Assembly: GCF_963678635.1 (NCBI RefSeq)
Contig: NC_087062.1
Coordinates: 40,039,676-40,099,675, forward strand
Source: Symsagittifera roscoffensis
Taxonomy: Eukaryota; Xenacoelomorpha; Acoela; Convolutidae
Reading direction: 5' to 3'
Length of the DNA: 60,000 nucleotides
This document shows, piece by piece, positions 10,982-20,662 of the stretch. The notes under the pieces were generated by a model that worked only from the letters and a program-made list of their open reading frames with translations, searched no databases and was not told the DNA's origin. The translations under genes were made by a program, and so were the position numbers. Within the stretch, counting starts at the first letter, position 1. Each line of letters starts with the position of its first letter.

Positions 10982-11449
10982 ATGTCATTTAAAAACCTAG
11001 GAAATAAACAAACAATCGTTTTACACAATTGTGAAATAAATAACAAAAAATACGACCTTGTAATCACACCTCATACACAAACAGTTGGATACATTCGCAC
11101 AAAACGACAAACACTAAAGAGGAAAATAATAACTAAACAAAGACAAATAACACGAAAAAGATTTTCAAAAAATCGAAACGCATTTTCAGAATCAGAAACC
11201 AACAGTTTAGACGAACTTTACAAACTAAAAGAATCAATAGATAAAAATTACCCACTTCACGATCAATTATATTTTTCTGACTCAGAAACAACTTCAAATT
11301 CATCACAAAGAGGAAAAAGAAGAATAAAAAAACAGTACAAACACAAACCAGTACATCTATACAATTGGAATCAACCAATTCGACACATTAATAATTACAT
11401 ATTAACAGTCATCGAACGGAAAAATGAGTTCAACACACACCCCAGGTGA
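10982..11449 (+). CDS. Basic accessory ORF upstream of gag (155 aa)
   Basis: ATG-started ORF of 155 codons that overlaps the gag-pol start by 26 bases in another frame. The central third is strongly basic (RTKRQTLKRKIITKQRQ, then RKRFSKNR), resembling a nuclear-localisation or RNA-binding arginine/lysine-rich segment. Two acidic serine motifs of the form FS(E/D)SET follow, then another basic patch (RGKRRIKKQYKHK). There is no signal peptide, membrane segment or zinc knuckle. I do not recognise the family. An ORF before gag is rare in Ty3/gypsy elements. Its position and basic character suggest an RNA-binding or regulatory accessory protein, but that is inference; an alternative is a capsid-associated protein. 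The next ORF would start by leaky scanning or reinitiation. Confidence 0.7.
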   Translation: MSFKNLGNKQTIVLHNCEINNKKYDLVITPHTQTVGYIRTKRQTLKRKIITKQRQITRKRFSKNRNAFSESETNSLDELYKLKESIDKNYPLHDQLYFSDSETTSNSSQRGKRRIKKQYKHKPVHLYNWNQPIRHINNYILTVIERKNEFNTHPR

Positions 11450-14400
11450 CGAAACTCCAGATGATGATGAAATCTTTCCTTTTATAGTAGACGCAGATAC
11501 TGATAGAGGACAACACATATTTTGTCAAAATTTACTCGTAAATTTATTTGAACCCGGAATCAGTCCATGTAAAACAGAGTTCCCCGATGTAAAAATCAAA
11601 AGACAAATCATAGATCACTATCTAAAAGATATATGCAACATAACACAACAGTATGGAATCTACTCCATAGAATTCACCTCACCAAACCATAATAATAGAA
11701 AATATACAATTCAAACAGACGATCTTGATTTAGAATTTTCAAAAGTTTTTTCAGAATATATAAAAAGCATCCAATACCATAACTCACAAAGAGCAAACTC
11801 CATATTCACCAATGAAGTTTTCGCAATAATATATAGTTATATTTCGATATTAGAAAACGAAATCCCAATAACAAATGTCTCACCGACAGAAACATCTAAA
11901 CATTTAAGAGTACGACATGAAATCACACTACTCTCTAGTTATTTAAACATCATAAAAGAAAATTTCACGAAAGACGACGTTTCACAACATACAAAACACG
12001 ATCTACAAAAAATTTTGGCATGGTTCATAATAGATTACTTCACACACAATATTGATTTAATTGCACAAGCAAGAAAAAATTTTAGACCCCAAAACTCGAA
12101 CGATGATACCGCTATCACAGAACAATCAGATTATGTTTGGGACCCCGAATGGTCTCATCCCGCATTTATAAGCTTCCCACAATCAATCTCAAGTCAAGCA
12201 ATAAGTACAATATCTTACATAAGAGATTATGTAAGAGTAATACCATTAACAATTGATGCAACACCATTAAACTATAATACATTTTTACCCGATACACAAA
12301 ATAATAGTTTAAACTCTACAGTTATACACAATGAAAACCTCAATGGAACTAGGAATCTTACTCAACAAGATATCCAGACACCATCACACTTCATAAATGA
12401 AGAAATTGTACACACAACAACTACACAACAAAGTATTTCACCAATACGCCCAAATTTAACAACACCAAGAAATACAAATCCTTCACAAACACAGGTAACC
12501 TTACAATCAACCGTTAAACCTTCGGTTGCCCCTAAATATTCACATATGGATTACCAAACATACAGACCCATGACAATACCATCAAAAACACGCAAAACAT
12601 TCACTAGAAACAACTTTGCAGACCATAATTATAATTATACACATCCATCAAAAACATATAATCAACCACAAAGAAATTTTAACCAATATACAAGATCTCG
12701 AAATTGGGATAACCCAATGGCCCAACCTAATTCAACAAATTTCCAAACAAATCCTCCACGGGATCACAGTGAAAATTACCCATTTTTTCAACAAAATAAA
12801 AATAAAAAACAGACATCTTATCAAATGGATTATTTATCCTCAGATGATGATTTCTTACAACCAGATATATTTGCACAAAATACTCAAGAATATCGTAAAC
12901 AAGGAATACAGAGAACACGTACAAATCATAGAAATTTTTCTCCACAACCAATAGATGCACAAAATCAACAACCAATTCAACAACAAAATCCAATTAATAC
13001 ACAATCTTTTCAACCAATTCAACAACAAAATCCAATGACTGCACACTCGTATCAACCATCACAAATGCAAAATGAAATACCACTCCCATATTATCTCCAA
13101 CAACATGAAATAACAAGAAACCAACTTTCAAATTTTTCTCAAATGCCAAATGCAGCAGAATCATTACAAATGACAATGAATCCATACCTAATGGGTGGAT
13201 CATCAATAACATCAAATAAACCTTTAATGGTTTTCACAGGAACAGACCCTGAATACTCTGTAGAAGATTATTTAAATGCAGTAACAGCAAACCTGATTTT
13301 AAACATTGGACCTGAACCAATTAATACGCCACTACATCAAAACTGGATACATCGACGCACAGCGTTAATACAAACAACCTTAGATGGCGCAGCCCAAAAA
13401 TGGTTTTCAGTACTACCCCTAGAAATAAAATCAAACTGGAAAAGGTTTACACAGGAATTTTCAAAAATGTTTGACTCCGAAAGAAACAAACAACAACAAA
13501 GAGTTTTATGTAATGAAATTCGCAGATTACCAAACGAAACCATCAAGCAAATAGCAGTACGAATCGAAACACTAGTTCGAAAAGCATACTCACTAAATAC
13601 ACATGACTATAAAAACACAAAGATGACAGAAATCTTAATGATGACCTTAACACCACAATTAAGGAAAATAGCAATAAAAAAGAGAGCATCCCATCCTTCT
13701 TCAATTCGAGAACCCGATTTAGATTTTCGAAAACTAGTAGACAAATTAGAACAAGCAGAAATCACGATGAAACTAGAAGAAACGGAAAATCTGAAATTAC
13801 AATACGTTAACAGAATTGAAACGACTCCCACTAATATTAATAATATACAGGAATCAGAGACAGACCTCGTTGAAAAAATCACTGAAATACTCAATATTTA
13901 CGAAAAGAACCCGAACTTTAAAGGCAAACCATCTTTCAAAAAATGGTGTAACTATTGCCGACGATACGGACATAGTATTTCCGAATGTAGACAAAAACAG
14001 CAAGATAGTCAAAATAAACCTCAAAAATACAAAGAACCAAATAAATCATTCTATCAATACATGAAAAAAGATCAAAATCTACCAAACAAAAATGTATACA
14101 GCAACAACAGTTCAGGAAAGCCACTTCCGAACAATACAAGTTATACAAGAAATCAATCCCCATATAACTCAAGTTATAGAGGAAGATCACCAGAACGAAG
14201 AAATACACAAAATTCATCACAAAATCACTACAATAGACCAAATAGTAGAAGTAACTACTCCAGATCAAATTCAAATACACAACGATTTGTTTCTAGATCT
14301 AATTCCCAATCAAGAAATAACTACTATCCAAACAACCAATCACGAAATTCATCATACAATAGGAATAGAAACTACTCCTATAATCGAAATAGAAGTTATT

Positions 14401-17400
14401 CAAACAACCGAAATCAGAATTACCCGAACAATCGATCAAGGAATAACTCATATAATAGATCGAACTATAACAGACCAAACAGCAATTATCAAAACAGATC
14501 GCGAAATAATTCACAAAATCGACACCCAAGTTATAATAATCGTTATAGAAATTATTCCCAATCACCACACCGAAATAATAATCACTATAATAACTCTAAT
14601 AATCGTCACAGAAGCAGTACACCTAAACATCAAAGACAAATCAATCAAGTACAAGCTAACCCAGAAACAACATCAGACCCCCCAGGTATTGATGACACAG
14701 TAACTAATACGTTACAACTCAATCAAGTAAACTGTACATCATCAGATTCAGAAAGTGATACTGAAAACACTCTTGCTATCAATATGATAAAAGTCGAAAA
14801 TGACTATGAATCTGTCATATATGAACAACCCTTTCCATCACATATATATGAAAATCAATCAGAATTTCTTCAAAATTATTACACTACACCCATAAATTCC
14901 ACACCAACAACGCAAGAAACAAATGAGATTAACACTACAAATCAAACCAATAAAAACACCAAAACAAAATGCTTGAATACAAACCACATTTATCAAAATA
15001 TACAAAAAGAACAACCCAAAGAAAAAATTTGGACAATACCATTTCTCTTAGAAAGCCCAAGAAATAAAGAATTTCAACCACCAGACCTTGAAATAGATTT
15101 TTTAATTGATTCAGGAGCAGAATCAAACATAATAAACATTCCCACATGGAATGAAATAAAAACTTTACATCCAAAGCTAACACCTCTTGAAACCTCCAGT
15201 AAGCTAGCAACAGCACAAGGATCAACATTGATAAACTACGGAAAAATCCAATTATTTCTCCTCCCTACCAGAACAATGGAGCAAAGTAAAATTCTAAACA
15301 AGCCATTTAAACAAATATTCCATATCACTGATATTAAATATAATATCATTGGAATACCATTTATTTCAAAGTATATACCAACAATTAACATACTAAATAG
15401 TAAAATATTAATCAAAGATAAATATACAAAAACAAAAGAAACATCCCTAACATTTTTTCAAAGATTAAATAAACAACCACCATTCTTTTCAAAATTCTAT
15501 CCAATATATAACCAACAAAGAAAACACCTGAAACCACTATCAGGAAACATATATAATTTTTCAATCAAACAAGTTCACCAATATGATAAAGAACAAAACA
15601 AACAAAAATTTTATATGTCAGATTTTGAATTCAAACCTATCCATAAGTTTTTCAAAATCACAATCTCTTCAATAAAATATTTGAAAAATTCGAATTCAGA
15701 TATTATTTCCTTACATGTTTATAACAACACACCTTACCAAGTAACATTACCTTTAGGACTTTTAGGATATTGTGAAACTAACGCTACAATATCACCAATA
15801 CACGAAAAAGCCTATCGCGTAAATAATATACTCCAATTACTAGATATTTGCCAATCTACAATTCTTAATGAAGAATTATCTATAAATAATATAATAAGTA
15901 ACGAAAACAGAAATACGGATTATTTCACAAAAACTCCATATTTCAAACCTACATTCAACATCAGTAACTACACAGAGGACCAACAAAAATTTTTAACAAT
16001 GTTTAATTTCCAACATTCACAAATAACACAAGACGAATTCGAAAAGTTAGCCAAACAGCTAATTAAATATTCATCAGTCTATGCAACATCAAAATTCGAT
16101 GTTGGAAAAATCAGTTCATCACTACATCTCCCGTTAAAACCAGACGCAGTTTTCAAAAAACAGAGAGCAAGTAAAGTACCAATTCACTTACATGATAAAG
16201 TAAACAGATTACTCGATATTTTAGAACAGTACAATATTATATCACCGGTTAATAAAGAAGAACAACCAAAAGGCAACACATTCATCAACCCCGTTATCAT
16301 TCTAGCTAAAGGAGAATCATTAAAAATCGTTCTCGATGCTAGATACCTCAATTCACTTATAGATGAATCAAAATGTAATTGGCCCATTGAACCAATACAA
16401 GTTATTTTAACAAAAATAAACGGCAAATACTTTACAACCGCCGATATGAATAGTGCATACAATCAAATGCCACTAGATGAAAAATCACGACGTTTAACAC
16501 AATTTGTTATCGGAAACCAACAATACGAATTTAACCGCTTATTCTATGGAATATCCATAGGACCAGCAGCATTTTCAGCTTTTATGAGCAAAATTTTTAG
16601 ACCACTAATACTCAAGAAAAACGCAATCACCTATCTAGACGATGTTTTTATGCAATCACAAACAAAAGACGAGATGTTCAATGTTTTAGAAAAATATCAC
16701 CAAATACTTCAGAACGAAAATCTGAAGGCCGCCCCCGATAAATCACACTTCTTTTTGACAAGAGTTAAATTCTTAGGACATAATATAGAAAGAAAAACAA
16801 TCACTCCATTGAAATCACGCATTGACGCTATTCAAAAACTTCAACCACCAACAAATAAAAAGAAAATCCAAGAATTTCTTGGAATGTTAAACTTTTTAAG
16901 TAAATATGTTTATAAAATGCAATTATATCTACGACCATTTTATAACATCCTTAGACAACAAAATAATTTTGAATGGAACACAGAACATCAAACACGATTC
17001 GAAGAAATAAAGAAACTTTTAACTGAACAAATTTCAAATACAATCCCAGACCCTGATCAACCATTTTATGCAATGTGCGATGCTTCGAACTTTGGCATCG
17101 GCGCAGCACTATTACAATCACACAATGGTACAAATAAAATGAACCTGATATCAGCAAATTCCCGATTATTCACTCAAGCAGAGCTACGACTCTCAACTCT
17201 AATGAGAGAATGTACAGCCATAATATATACACTGACAGAATATGAATTTCTGATACTTGGATCAAAACATCCCACAGTTTTATTCACAGACCACAAACCA
17301 ATCATTTTTCTTTTCACACAGAAATCTAACCCAAACCACCGAGTTTACAGATTTCAATTAATTCTAATGAAGTTTCCAAACTTACATATAGTTTGGACTG

Positions 17401-19646
17401 CAGGAAAAAATCTTGCATTACCAGACACCTTAAGTCGAAATACACCACCTGAATTACTTACACGAAAAACAACAGTTGAAATACCCAAAAATATAAAATT
17501 CTACCTGGCAGAAAACGAAACATCACCTCGATTAGAATGCAAATATGCAGTTAAAACTGATATTGAACAATCACAAATAAATAATTTACAACATTTCCCA
17601 CTTTATTTAGATTTTCAAAATAATCATTATGAAGTTGATTTACTTGGAACATCAACCTTCAAACCAATCCCATATTCTCAATGGATAAAAAGTAACACCC
17701 AACAAAAACGAACAAAACAACACCCGCCTAAAAAAGACCATTTTCCACTAATTGAAAAAGAAGATTTAACTGATAAAATAAATTTATCAGGACCACAAAC
17801 AAATGATTCAAAATACACAATAAATCAAGTTTTTGACCTTCACGACCCACTTGATACAATACCCTTATCTAAATTCGAAATTGAAAACATTTTTCTCCCC
17901 CCAACAGATACGATTACAATTTCAACACTGAAACAATATCAAAATCTTGACCCGATAATTAGACAACTGAAATCATGGCACAAATATAAAACTAAACCTA
18001 TCAAAGCAGATTCAACCATTCTAGGAAACAAAACACTCCTCCGATACTTTCGCAAATTTAACAACACAACAATTAACGAAAATACAGACCTTTTAGAGTA
18101 TAACCTGAATGAATCTACAGTTCCATGTCTCCCTTTAAGTATGATTCTTATAGCTTTTAATATTTCACATACACAAAATATTAAAGGACACTCTGGATCA
18201 GAAAAAACATATTCAAATTTTATACAAAATTTTTACTTCCCAAATGCACCAATTTGGATAAAAGTACTATGCAATGATTGTATAGTATGTCAACTAAATA
18301 AACCTTACCCAAATCAAAAACAAATAGCACAAAAACAAGATTTTAAAGGACAAAGTTTGTACTTTAATCATCGTATCTCATTTGATACCAAAGGACCAAT
18401 TTCACCCTCATCCGAAGGAAACTCCTACATTATGGTAATTGTTGACGCATTTACACATTATGTAGCACTTAACCCAGTACCACATTGTAACGCTTATTAC
18501 GCTTACACAACACTCTATGAACACTGGATAGCAAAATTCGGACTACCAGAAATTTTAGTTACAGACAATGGTACAGAATTCATAAATAATGAAATAATAA
18601 CACTATGTCATTTATACAACATTAAACACAAACCACGTTCATCTCATGCACCTTGGACAAACGGCTTAGTCGAAGGTATGAACCGTTCACTACAAGAATA
18701 TCTTAGATGTATCATCAACGGAAATGATACAAAATATACCGAATGGTCAGCAGATGTAAAATTATTTCCCTTAGCATATAATTCACAAATAACGACAACT
18801 TTAGGAATGTCACCATACGAAATGGTTTTTAACCAAAAGCCACGCAAACCAATAATGTTTACAGCAAATTCTCATAAAAACGCACAAGGTTATTGTCAAC
18901 CAAATAAAGACTCAATTTGTTATAACCTACCTTTACATACACACGATGAAGATCATTTTCATCACCCACAAATTCTTAAATTAGCCTCCGGTACACACAC
19001 CGAATGGATTCTAAATAGAGATAAAAAACACAATGAAATTTATCAAAAAATAACAAAAAAGTTATTACAAAGACAAAACATTAATGAACAAATCAATTCA
19101 CGTTTTACACCAGCCTCCGAATTAAAAATTGGAACATTTGTTTTAATACCTAATTTTAATACTCAAAAAGGAATTTCTAAAAAATTACAACCCCTCCGAA
19201 AAGGACCCTACCAAATAATTGCAAAACCCACTGATGTCACATATAAAATTACCGACTCAAACAAAAAAGAAATCGTTCAACATCGAAACAACCTATTACC
19301 TTATTACCCAAAAGAATACGCACTCCGCGAATTAACTCAATTATATTCTTTCACAGGATTAAAAATCATTCAAAATGAACCACATCTGAAAAACACAGAA
19401 CAAAATGATAACCCCACCGAAAATCAAAACACAAAACCAACCGCCACCAAAAACAATACACAAAACCATAAAGAATCTCCAAAACAAAGAAAAAATAGAA
19501 AAATGACAGAACAAATAATACCCCAAGAAGAAATAGACAAATCTGAACATAGAAAAACAACAAGACTCCGAAATCAACCACGTAAAAACTACAAAATGTT
19601 CATCCCCCAATCTAAAATATTAAAGAAAGTAGAATTTAAAAAGTAA
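11424..19646 (+). CDS. gag-pol: Gag-Pol polyprotein, single intact frame (2740 aa)
   Basis: One uninterrupted frame encodes the structural and enzymatic proteins. Residues 1-590 are an unrecognised N-terminal Gag region with Gln/Asn-rich repeats near 515-560. A retrotransposon-Gag capsid-like domain covers about 597-780. One CX2CX4HX4C zinc knuckle is at 842-855. An Asn/Arg/Ser/Tyr-rich low-complexity tract covers about 893-1073. The aspartic protease motif DSGA is at 1229-1232. RT has YLDD at 1737-1740. RNase H has CDAS with D1886 and a TDHKP motif near 1955. The integrase has an HHCC-type zinc region at about 2244-2290, catalytic D2321, D2381 and E2417 (D-x59-D-x35-E), and a GPY/F module with RKGPY near 2592. 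All key catalytic residues are present and there is no stop or frameshift between gag and pol, so the Gag:Pol ratio must be set another way. ATG 11424 is in good context (AAAATGA). Very likely functional. Confidence 0.97.
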   Translation: MSSTHTPGDETPDDDEIFPFIVDADTDRGQHIFCQNLLVNLFEPGISPCKTEFPDVKIKRQIIDHYLKDICNITQQYGIYSIEFTSPNHNNRKYTIQTDDLDLEFSKVFSEYIKSIQYHNSQRANSIFTNEVFAIIYSYISILENEIPITNVSPTETSKHLRVRHEITLLSSYLNIIKENFTKDDVSQHTKHDLQKILAWFIIDYFTHNIDLIAQARKNFRPQNSNDDTAITEQSDYVWDPEWSHPAFISFPQSISSQAISTISYIRDYVRVIPLTIDATPLNYNTFLPDTQNNSLNSTVIHNENLNGTRNLTQQDIQTPSHFINEEIVHTTTTQQSISPIRPNLTTPRNTNPSQTQVTLQSTVKPSVAPKYSHMDYQTYRPMTIPSKTRKTFTRNNFADHNYNYTHPSKTYNQPQRNFNQYTRSRNWDNPMAQPNSTNFQTNPPRDHSENYPFFQQNKNKKQTSYQMDYLSSDDDFLQPDIFAQNTQEYRKQGIQRTRTNHRNFSPQPIDAQNQQPIQQQNPINTQSFQPIQQQNPMTAHSYQPSQMQNEIPLPYYLQQHEITRNQLSNFSQMPNAAESLQMTMNPYLMGGSSITSNKPLMVFTGTDPEYSVEDYLNAVTANLILNIGPEPINTPLHQNWIHRRTALIQTTLDGAAQKWFSVLPLEIKSNWKRFTQEFSKMFDSERNKQQQRVLCNEIRRLPNETIKQIAVRIETLVRKAYSLNTHDYKNTKMTEILMMTLTPQLRKIAIKKRASHPSSIREPDLDFRKLVDKLEQAEITMKLEETENLKLQYVNRIETTPTNINNIQESETDLVEKITEILNIYEKNPNFKGKPSFKKWCNYCRRYGHSISECRQKQQDSQNKPQKYKEPNKSFYQYMKKDQNLPNKNVYSNNSSGKPLPNNTSYTRNQSPYNSSYRGRSPERRNTQNSSQNHYNRPNSRSNYSRSNSNTQRFVSRSNSQSRNNYYPNNQSRNSSYNRNRNYSYNRNRSYSNNRNQNYPNNRSRNNSYNRSNYNRPNSNYQNRSRNNSQNRHPSYNNRYRNYSQSPHRNNNHYNNSNNRHRSSTPKHQRQINQVQANPETTSDPPGIDDTVTNTLQLNQVNCTSSDSESDTENTLAINMIKVENDYESVIYEQPFPSHIYENQSEFLQNYYTTPINSTPTTQETNEINTTNQTNKNTKTKCLNTNHIYQNIQKEQPKEKIWTIPFLLESPRNKEFQPPDLEIDFLIDSGAESNIINIPTWNEIKTLHPKLTPLETSSKLATAQGSTLINYGKIQLFLLPTRTMEQSKILNKPFKQIFHITDIKYNIIGIPFISKYIPTINILNSKILIKDKYTKTKETSLTFFQRLNKQPPFFSKFYPIYNQQRKHLKPLSGNIYNFSIKQVHQYDKEQNKQKFYMSDFEFKPIHKFFKITISSIKYLKNSNSDIISLHVYNNTPYQVTLPLGLLGYCETNATISPIHEKAYRVNNILQLLDICQSTILNEELSINNIISNENRNTDYFTKTPYFKPTFNISNYTEDQQKFLTMFNFQHSQITQDEFEKLAKQLIKYSSVYATSKFDVGKISSSLHLPLKPDAVFKKQRASKVPIHLHDKVNRLLDILEQYNIISPVNKEEQPKGNTFINPVIILAKGESLKIVLDARYLNSLIDESKCNWPIEPIQVILTKINGKYFTTADMNSAYNQMPLDEKSRRLTQFVIGNQQYEFNRLFYGISIGPAAFSAFMSKIFRPLILKKNAITYLDDVFMQSQTKDEMFNVLEKYHQILQNENLKAAPDKSHFFLTRVKFLGHNIERKTITPLKSRIDAIQKLQPPTNKKKIQEFLGMLNFLSKYVYKMQLYLRPFYNILRQQNNFEWNTEHQTRFEEIKKLLTEQISNTIPDPDQPFYAMCDASNFGIGAALLQSHNGTNKMNLISANSRLFTQAELRLSTLMRECTAIIYTLTEYEFLILGSKHPTVLFTDHKPIIFLFTQKSNPNHRVYRFQLILMKFPNLHIVWTAGKNLALPDTLSRNTPPELLTRKTTVEIPKNIKFYLAENETSPRLECKYAVKTDIEQSQINNLQHFPLYLDFQNNHYEVDLLGTSTFKPIPYSQWIKSNTQQKRTKQHPPKKDHFPLIEKEDLTDKINLSGPQTNDSKYTINQVFDLHDPLDTIPLSKFEIENIFLPPTDTITISTLKQYQNLDPIIRQLKSWHKYKTKPIKADSTILGNKTLLRYFRKFNNTTINENTDLLEYNLNESTVPCLPLSMILIAFNISHTQNIKGHSGSEKTYSNFIQNFYFPNAPIWIKVLCNDCIVCQLNKPYPNQKQIAQKQDFKGQSLYFNHRISFDTKGPISPSSEGNSYIMVIVDAFTHYVALNPVPHCNAYYAYTTLYEHWIAKFGLPEILVTDNGTEFINNEIITLCHLYNIKHKPRSSHAPWTNGLVEGMNRSLQEYLRCIINGNDTKYTEWSADVKLFPLAYNSQITTTLGMSPYEMVFNQKPRKPIMFTANSHKNAQGYCQPNKDSICYNLPLHTHDEDHFHHPQILKLASGTHTEWILNRDKKHNEIYQKITKKLLQRQNINEQINSRFTPASELKIGTFVLIPNFNTQKGISKKLQPLRKGPYQIIAKPTDVTYKITDSNKKEIVQHRNNLLPYYPKEYALRELTQLYSFTGLKIIQNEPHLKNTEQNDNPTENQNTKPTATKNNTQNHKESPKQRKNRKMTEQIIPQEEIDKSEHRKTTRLRNQPRKNYKMFIPQSKILKKVEFKK

Positions 19647-20246
19647 TTTTAAGATTTTATACTTCACAATCTTGAAACCTCCGTAACATTTTTCATTTCA
19701 ATTTTTTAAAATAACATGCTCACAAGTACGCAATAATTCTAGTTCAAAATAGACCAATAGAATTCATCCAATCCGCCACTTTCTCTAACTCAAACTAAGA
19801 TCAATTAGACGAATAATCTAGAACTCCAGGCACATCTCTAACTATAACTTTACAACCTCCAGGTCAAAAATAAGCAAACCACTCCAACTTGACAACTAAA
19901 ATAAATATCACCATAATACCGTACCCCTCCCTTATCTAATAACCCAAAGATCAACAATATTTCCCCAACTCAGACCACGAATACCCCCAAAACAAATTTG
20001 ATAACTTAGCCTAAAGTAACAAAATGAAGATTTTAATTAGCCTAAAGTATAAAAATCTCACCATACCCCGGATCATTTGACAAACAAAAATAAAGAAAAA
20101 GACGACCTCCCAGTCACCATGAAAATTGCCCCCAACAATTTTTTACAAAACTCAACCCACTTGTCAAAAAACTAATAAATAATTCGACCACACTAGAAAA
20201 TCGCCTCAAACAGCAAAAAATATTCGACCAAGAGATCATTTCTTAA
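19647..20246 (+). other. Spacer between gag-pol and 3' genes
   Basis: About 600 bp without a convincing ORF. It contains a pyrimidine-rich stretch ending in CAG (ATATTTCCCCAACTCAG, ending 19973), a possible 3' splice acceptor for a subgenomic message carrying the small membrane ORFs and env. Unproven. Confidence 0.5.
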
Positions 20247-20477
20247 ATGCTCTTCTCTCAAACAGTTGCTCAAATACTTATAAATTTTAAACATTTTTTT
20301 TCAATACTTGAAGCCTTTATAATATTTCTTTTTGATATACTTAAATCTTTTCTAATAATCCTAATCATTTTTTGTAACATTTTTTTAATTTTCTATACAA
20401 TACTCGAACTATTCCTCCAACTTTCCAAAACCCTTGAATATATCCACAGGTACGATTTTAACAACTTGTCTAAATGA
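20247..20477 (+). CDS. Small hydrophobic membrane ORF A (76 aa)
   Basis: ATG-started 76-codon ORF. The central section (residues about 22-58) is almost entirely Ile/Leu/Phe (AFIIFLFDILKSFLIILIIF and onward) and could form one long or two closely spaced membrane helices. A short polar C-terminus, RYDFNNLSK, follows. Its stop overlaps the next ATG (ATGA at 20474-20477), the arrangement used for coupled termination-reinitiation. The size and hydrophobicity resemble small viral ion-channel or membrane-accessory proteins, but no family is recognised and the function is unknown. Chance is possible in AT-rich DNA; two successive overlapping hydrophobic ORFs make chance less likely. Confidence 0.6.
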   Translation: MLFSQTVAQILINFKHFFSILEAFIIFLFDILKSFLIILIIFCNIFLIFYTILELFLQLSKTLEYIHRYDFNNLSK

Positions 20478-20662
20478 TACGAACAATTTTCAGTAGAACC
20501 GATATTTTTTTATTATTTGTAATTTTCATAGCATTCTTATCATCCCTCATTTTGACCATCTGTAAATGTATAAAGAAAGCAATCCTCACATTTGCCCTAG
20601 CAACAGTCCTTCTAATTCTTTTTTTGGAAGAATATTATAATAAACACAAAATTTCTCACTAA
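20474..20662 (+). CDS. Small hydrophobic membrane ORF B (62 aa)
   Basis: 62-codon ORF whose ATG overlaps the stop of ORF A by four bases. Two hydrophobic segments are visible: about residues 10-29 (TDIFLLFVIFIAFLSSLILT) and about 35-52 (KAILTFALATVLLILFLE), separated by a basic/Cys turn, CKCIKK, so a two-span hairpin membrane protein is likely. A run of Ts near its 3' end forms a T TTT TTG heptamer in the correct phase for -1 slippage (20620-20626), and the long ATG-less ORF in the -1 frame opens three bases after a TAA just upstream. ORF B may therefore also serve as the N-terminal membrane anchor of a frameshift fusion. The function is unknown. Confidence 0.6.
   Translation: MIRTIFSRTDIFLLFVIFIAFLSSLILTICKCIKKAILTFALATVLLILFLEEYYNKHKISH

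Noticed and set aside
14092-14703. 203-codon plus-strand ORF inside gag-pol in another frame (Ile/Thr/Gln-rich)
   Set aside because: It is the shifted reading of the Asn/Arg/Ser-rich repetitive tract of Gag; repetitive composition keeps the other frame open without implying a gene.
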